DNA from: Halorubrum hochsteinianum
Lineage (GTDB): Archaea > Halobacteriota > Halobacteria > Halobacteriales > Haloferacaceae
Length of the DNA: 64,000 bases
Assembly (NCBI RefSeq): GCF_023702125.1
Contig: NZ_CP098416.1
Location: 37,379-101,378 of the forward strand
Direction: 5' to 3'
In this document: one piece after another, positions 60,814 through 64,000 of the stretch
Position numbering within the stretch: the first letter of the stretch is position 1
How the letters are laid out: each line of letters opens with the position of its first letter
Position numbers and translations under genes: made by a program
Notes under the pieces: generated by a model
The model's database searches: none
What the model was told of the DNA's origin: nothing
What the model saw: the letters and a program-made list of their open reading frames with translations, nothing else

Positions 60814-61006
60814 CGGGTCTGACCTCTTTTGGTTGGGTTGCGGCTCGGATTTTGTTTCTCGCGGTGATCGGTGAGCGTGGCTGGTAGAACACTTGCAACG
60901 ATAGGGGGTCTTTGCCAACTGTTTCACCGCCGCGCACTCTACTTTATATACTTTTACTGCTACAGTACACTAAAGCTTATGTGATCAGACCAATAACGTG
61001 CTATTG

Positions 61007-62374
61007 ATGGCGCCCAATCATCCCCGCAGCCCTCCAGGCGAGCAAGACAACGACGAACCGCGAATGATCACGTACAGCGACTACACCGCCATCATCGACG
61101 CTGACGGAACCAAACACACCTTCGAAGAAGGAGTCCAGACCGACAAGGCCCGGCAACGCTACGAACACATCCAAAAAGAACTCGACGACGGCTACCTCGA
61201 GGAGCAGATTCACGATGTCGCCACTACTGGCACCCACCTCGACACTGAGCTGAGCGAACAGCACCAAGCCCTCATCGACGACCTGATCGACGGTGTCAGC
61301 GACGGAGCTGGCCGGTCACTCGCCGGCCTTGCCGTCGTTCAGCTCACCATCAAAAGCATCGCACCCGACCAGAACATCCGCCTCCACAAGGGCAGCCAGC
61401 GCTCCGACCACTTCGGCTGGAAGGAAGGGATCTCCTTCCGCACTATCGACAGCACCCACATCGCCCCCGCTCTCCGCGAGTACGACCTGCTCTACGTCAA
61501 CAAGGACGGCGTGATGATGACCCGGTCGCTCGCCGAGAACTACCCGTACTCGCAGGTCTACAAAGCCAGCCTTCGCGGCCCCCGCGACGCTTGGGGCACG
61601 CTCGTCGAAGCAATCGAACGCAGCGACAGCAGCCTCGCCCCCGAACCGGCCCTCCGCTACCTGCTTCTAGCCCTGGTGAACCGCGGCAGCTACGCCCAGG
61701 AAATCAGCCAAGATCTGCTCGATGCTGTCGAGAACCTGCGCAACAAGGGGACCTCCCCCGACCAGATCTTCGACGTCATCCAGCGCCACATTCGGCAGTC
61801 ACCGCACAGTGACCGAGTCCTCAAAATCGCACTCCACGCCCTGTACCAAGTCCTCGAGGACAACGACCACCTGTCTGGTGTCAGTCCGACCGGCGGAACG
61901 CTCCAACCCCCCGAGTTCACCCCGCTGCCAGACGCAGACATCGACGGACACAACCCAGCGATTACCGTCACCCATCCCAGCGACGCATCGCACATCCATA
62001 CCGCATGGGATGTGAACACCGGCCGGCTCGACATGGCCGCCAAACTCGATCAGCTGGAGGGCCTGCTCCAAGCCCATCCCGAGATCCAGCGACTCGGCGT
62101 CATCGTCGAAAACGGGCCCAGTGTCGACCCAGCTATCGATGACCGGCTGGCCACAATCGAGGACCAGCATAACGTCGAGATCTGCATCACCACGTTCGAC
62201 GATCTCTGCAAGGAGTTGCTGGAGGAGCTGGTCAGCGCCGGTGTTGACTACTCGCAGTGGCTCATCGCCTACGCAGAGACGCTCATCCACCGTCGCCGTA
62301 ACCGGGCACCGCTCAACGAGCCGACTAGAGAGTGGGTTGAAATCCTGACCGATGTTATCGAGGATGAATTCTAA
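61007..62374 (+). CDS. SacI-like putative restriction protein, paralogue 3
   Basis: 455 residues from ATG 61007 (GTG 60998 possible); TTTATATA at 60943-60950 is a likely promoter box. It is the closest relative of paralogue 2: QNIRLHKGSQRSDHFGWKEG, FRTIDSTHIAPALREYDLLY, MMTRSLAENYPYS and the C-terminal AITVTHPSDASHIHTAWDVN. Where paralogues 1 and 2 have W-D-A-K, this copy reads W-D-V-N, so the putative catalytic Lys is missing and it may be non-cutting. It could serve as a subunit or decoy; the role is unknown. Confidence 0.6.
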   Translation: MAPNHPRSPPGEQDNDEPRMITYSDYTAIIDADGTKHTFEEGVQTDKARQRYEHIQKELDDGYLEEQIHDVATTGTHLDTELSEQHQALIDDLIDGVSDGAGRSLAGLAVVQLTIKSIAPDQNIRLHKGSQRSDHFGWKEGISFRTIDSTHIAPALREYDLLYVNKDGVMMTRSLAENYPYSQVYKASLRGPRDAWGTLVEAIERSDSSLAPEPALRYLLLALVNRGSYAQEISQDLLDAVENLRNKGTSPDQIFDVIQRHIRQSPHSDRVLKIALHALYQVLEDNDHLSGVSPTGGTLQPPEFTPLPDADIDGHNPAITVTHPSDASHIHTAWDVNTGRLDMAAKLDQLEGLLQAHPEIQRLGVIVENGPSVDPAIDDRLATIEDQHNVEICITTFDDLCKELLEELVSAGVDYSQWLIAYAETLIHRRRNRAPLNEPTREWVEILTDVIEDEF

Positions 62375-62476
62375 CACGGTCTAATCGGCAGCTGAGCTGT
62401 TCTGTGCCTGGAGCTGTGAATCGGCCCAAGTAGCCAGACCTATACCCTCGAACGCGCTACCTCTTATCAAGTAATC

Positions 62477-62863
62477 ATGGACGGCGGTCGAACGCTCATT
62501 GTATCTGTCGGTGACTACTCGTTCGAGCAGGCGAAGGAGCGAGGGATCTACGCATTTCCGTCATCGTACGGCCGGGACCACTGTGACTATGTTGCCTTCT
62601 ACCGGGGGAAGCCAATCGGTGCAATCACGCACTACGCCGGGGTCGAAGAGGTCCTGGAGGATGATACAGAGACGTTGTCCCAGCGCGACCGGATCATGAT
62701 GTTTCCTGAGCGCATGGAGGAACCCGCAACAATCTTCAAACTCGGCGACCTCATCGAGCTGGACAACCCGGTGTCGAGCGAGGGCGAGAACTGGATTCAA
62801 AGCGTGATGTACCGGGATCTGGACGAGGTAACGACGGCTGATTCGATCGCGGACCTGATGTGA
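62477..62863 (+). CDS. PUA/EVE-like small protein
   Basis: 128 residues. HCDYVAFYRGKPIGAITHYA, then ATIFKLGDLIELDNPV, follows the pattern of EVE/PUA-type barrels found near restriction genes, which bind modified bases. It follows paralogue 3 in the same direction by 100 bases. If it reads methylated or other modified cytosine it could guide the island's nucleases; this is inferred from fold resemblance only. Confidence 0.45.
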   Translation: MDGGRTLIVSVGDYSFEQAKERGIYAFPSSYGRDHCDYVAFYRGKPIGAITHYAGVEEVLEDDTETLSQRDRIMMFPERMEEPATIFKLGDLIELDNPVSSEGENWIQSVMYRDLDEVTTADSIADLM

Positions 62864-62888
62864 CGAGCGAGCAGCCGCGGGCCGATGC

Positions 62889-63539
62889 CTACCCGTCGTC
62901 CCTGTTCTGATAGTAGCCGCAGTACTCGCTGGCAAAGCACTCATCGCACGACGGCGAGCTGTGGGTGCAAATGCTGTATCCAAAATCAAGCAGCCCGAGG
63001 TTGTACTGCCGCGCCTCCCTCTCCGGAAGCATGCACTCAGCCAGCTCCCAGAAATCGCCCTCATCGAACTCGTCGACACCGCTGTTCTGGAACACCCGGC
63101 TGTAGATGCGCTCAACGTTCGTGTCCATAATCGGCCGCTCCTCCCCGAACCCGAAGCACAGGGTTGCATTCAGGACATACGGCCCGACTTGTGGCAAGTC
63201 ACTAAGGAGGTCCTCATCCTCTGGAAGACCACCATCCGCCGTCCGCTCACCAATCTCGATAAAGGCGTCGGCCCGATAGTTGTAGAGTCCCAGCGGCTGG
63301 ATGATCTCGATCAGCTCCTCACGGTCTGCCTCGGCTAGAGCCTCGACCGTTGGGTATTCCTCGATGAACTCCTGGTAGATCCTGTGGACTGTCGGTGACC
63401 GAGTCTGCTTTAACATAATCTCCGCGATTAAGACCTCGTATGGCGTAGCATTATCCTCTCGCCACGGAAACGACCGCAGATTTCCCTCACTCCACTCAAG
63501 AAGATCTTGTTGGAATCGTTTCGCTATGTCCCCCTTCAC
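62889..63539 (-). CDS. HhH-GPD DNA glycosylase with FeS cluster (MutY/MIG-like)
   Basis: 216 residues. SFPWREDNATPYEVLIAEIM followed by LKQTR is the MutY-type N-terminus; the helix-hairpin-helix with catalytic Asp is LPQVGPYVLNATLCFGFGEE with PIMDTNVERI. The 4Fe-4S site is C-x6-C-x2-C-x5-C in CTHSSPSCDECFASEYC. The short length without the MutY C-terminal domain fits thymine-DNA glycosylases (MIG) that repair T:G from m5C deamination and accompany m5C methyltransferases. That pairing holds here. Exact base specificity is not certain from sequence. Confidence 0.8.
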   Translation of the reverse strand: MKGDIAKRFQQDLLEWSEGNLRSFPWREDNATPYEVLIAEIMLKQTRSPTVHRIYQEFIEEYPTVEALAEADREELIEIIQPLGLYNYRADAFIEIGERTADGGLPEDEDLLSDLPQVGPYVLNATLCFGFGEERPIMDTNVERIYSRVFQNSGVDEFDEGDFWELAECMLPEREARQYNLGLLDFGYSICTHSSPSCDECFASEYCGYYQNRDDG

Positions 63540-64000
63540 AACTATGCCGAGTTACGATTGAGCAAGTCAAAAGCGTACTGACGATAGAATCAGGATAGCT
63601 GCTTGATGAACGGAAGAGGAGCGGTTCAATTGGGGCCGGATTAGATGACGGAAATAGAATTCGAACCATGCTTGACGGTAATCTGGTCGATTAAGCTTCT
63701 TTTCGACGATACGATCTTTTCGAGATGGTTTTGGCCCTAAGAGTGCTGGCTAACTAGAAACGAATAGAACGAACGAAACGAATAGAACGAAAGAATTTCG
63801 AGTAATGAATGAATTTACTGGAACGATCTGAACCGATGCTGGAAGAGAGTGTGTTCGGTGAACGGAACGAACAAAACGAGCAAAACGAACAATATGATAG
63901 AAATGAACCCACCCTCTTCAACGAGTGGAACGAACGGTTGGTTTTAACAACGTAGTAATCCTCTCACCGAGTGAAACACCCTCACCGAACGCACTGAAAC
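63540..64000. repeat. Non-coding right edge with AACGAA iteron-like repeats
   Basis: AAACGAATAGAACGAA occurs at 63758-63773 and again at 63776-63791 (18-base period). Further GAACGAAC/AAACGAAC units lie at about 63861-63890 and GGAACGAACGG at about 63928. No gene is visible. Such arrays resemble plasmid iterons or partition sites, or the promoter of a gene beyond the window. Confidence 0.5.

Noticed and set aside
63758-63960. CRISPR array at the right edge
   Set aside because: The repeat units are 16 bases or less, irregular, and without unique spacers of constant length; no cas genes other than a Cas4-type domain in the helicase.
1-64000. tRNA or rRNA genes
   Set aside because: No cloverleaf core (GGTTCRA arm with matching stems) or rRNA-like stretch was noticed while reading, though a dedicated tRNA scan was not possible.

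Overview
The window is haloarchaeal (class Halobacteria) and looks like accessory DNA: a plasmid, secondary chromosome or large integrated element. The evidence is the GC-rich, Asp/Glu-rich coding, a TFB transcription factor, an Orc1/Cdc6 initiator flanked by origin-recognition-box repeats, Tat-type (RR) lipoprotein signals, two IS1341-type TnpB genes, and many small zinc-ribbon proteins of the kind carried on haloarchaeal plasmids. Identifications come from reading the sequence and from memory of protein families; no search was run.

Layout. 0-2.4 kb: end of an OB-fold protein and a PIN / Panacea-like toxin-antitoxin candidate. 2.5-5.3 kb: a two-gene short prokaryotic Argonaute operon, a PD-(D/E)XK nuclease joined to an APAZ-like region followed by a catalytically degenerate MID-PIWI protein (SPARDA-like). 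5.4-7.3 kb: TFB and a zinc protein. 7.7-11.0 kb: NrdR, a 46-residue coupled ORF, and class I ribonucleotide reductase R2 and R1. 11-27 kb: short hypothetical genes, many preceded by a recurring GC hairpin leader, plus a TnpB, an Mrr-like nuclease with a C-terminal membrane segment, and an overlapping four-gene operon with a possible Mom-like GNAT protein. 27-36.7 kb: AT-richer inserted DNA with a Tat-exported serine protease, an IS5-type element that cuts a regulator, a second TnpB element with a divergent ribbon-helix-helix ORF, a metzincin-like protein beside a frameshifted Tat protein, and decayed duplicates of flanking genes. 36.7-41.2 kb: ArdC-like, SWIM and nucleotidyltransferase/HTH genes. 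41.2-43.2 kb: replication origin around orc1/cdc6. 43.7-63.5 kb: a defence-like island with a membrane protein, a Cas4-type nuclease/SF1 helicase, a 1561-residue sacsin-like ATPase with an HNH nuclease, three paralogous SacI-like putative restriction proteins, an m5C methyltransferase, an AbrB-like protein, a PUA/EVE-like protein and a HhH-GPD glycosylase. The right edge carries iteron-like AACGAA repeats.

How the parts fit. The replicon encodes its own origin, a TFB, nucleotide-supply genes, anti-restriction (ArdC-like) and several independent defence modules. The most unusual features are: (1) the archaeal short-Argonaute/nuclease operon; (2) a family of about a dozen leader hairpins whose stems differ but remain paired while the loop keeps a GARnGGGTG-like core, each just upstream of an otherwise unrelated gene, sometimes preceded by a TTAACCAAC/GTTGGTTAA inverted repeat; and (3) the 43.7-63.5 kb island, whose combination of parts I do not recognise as a named system.
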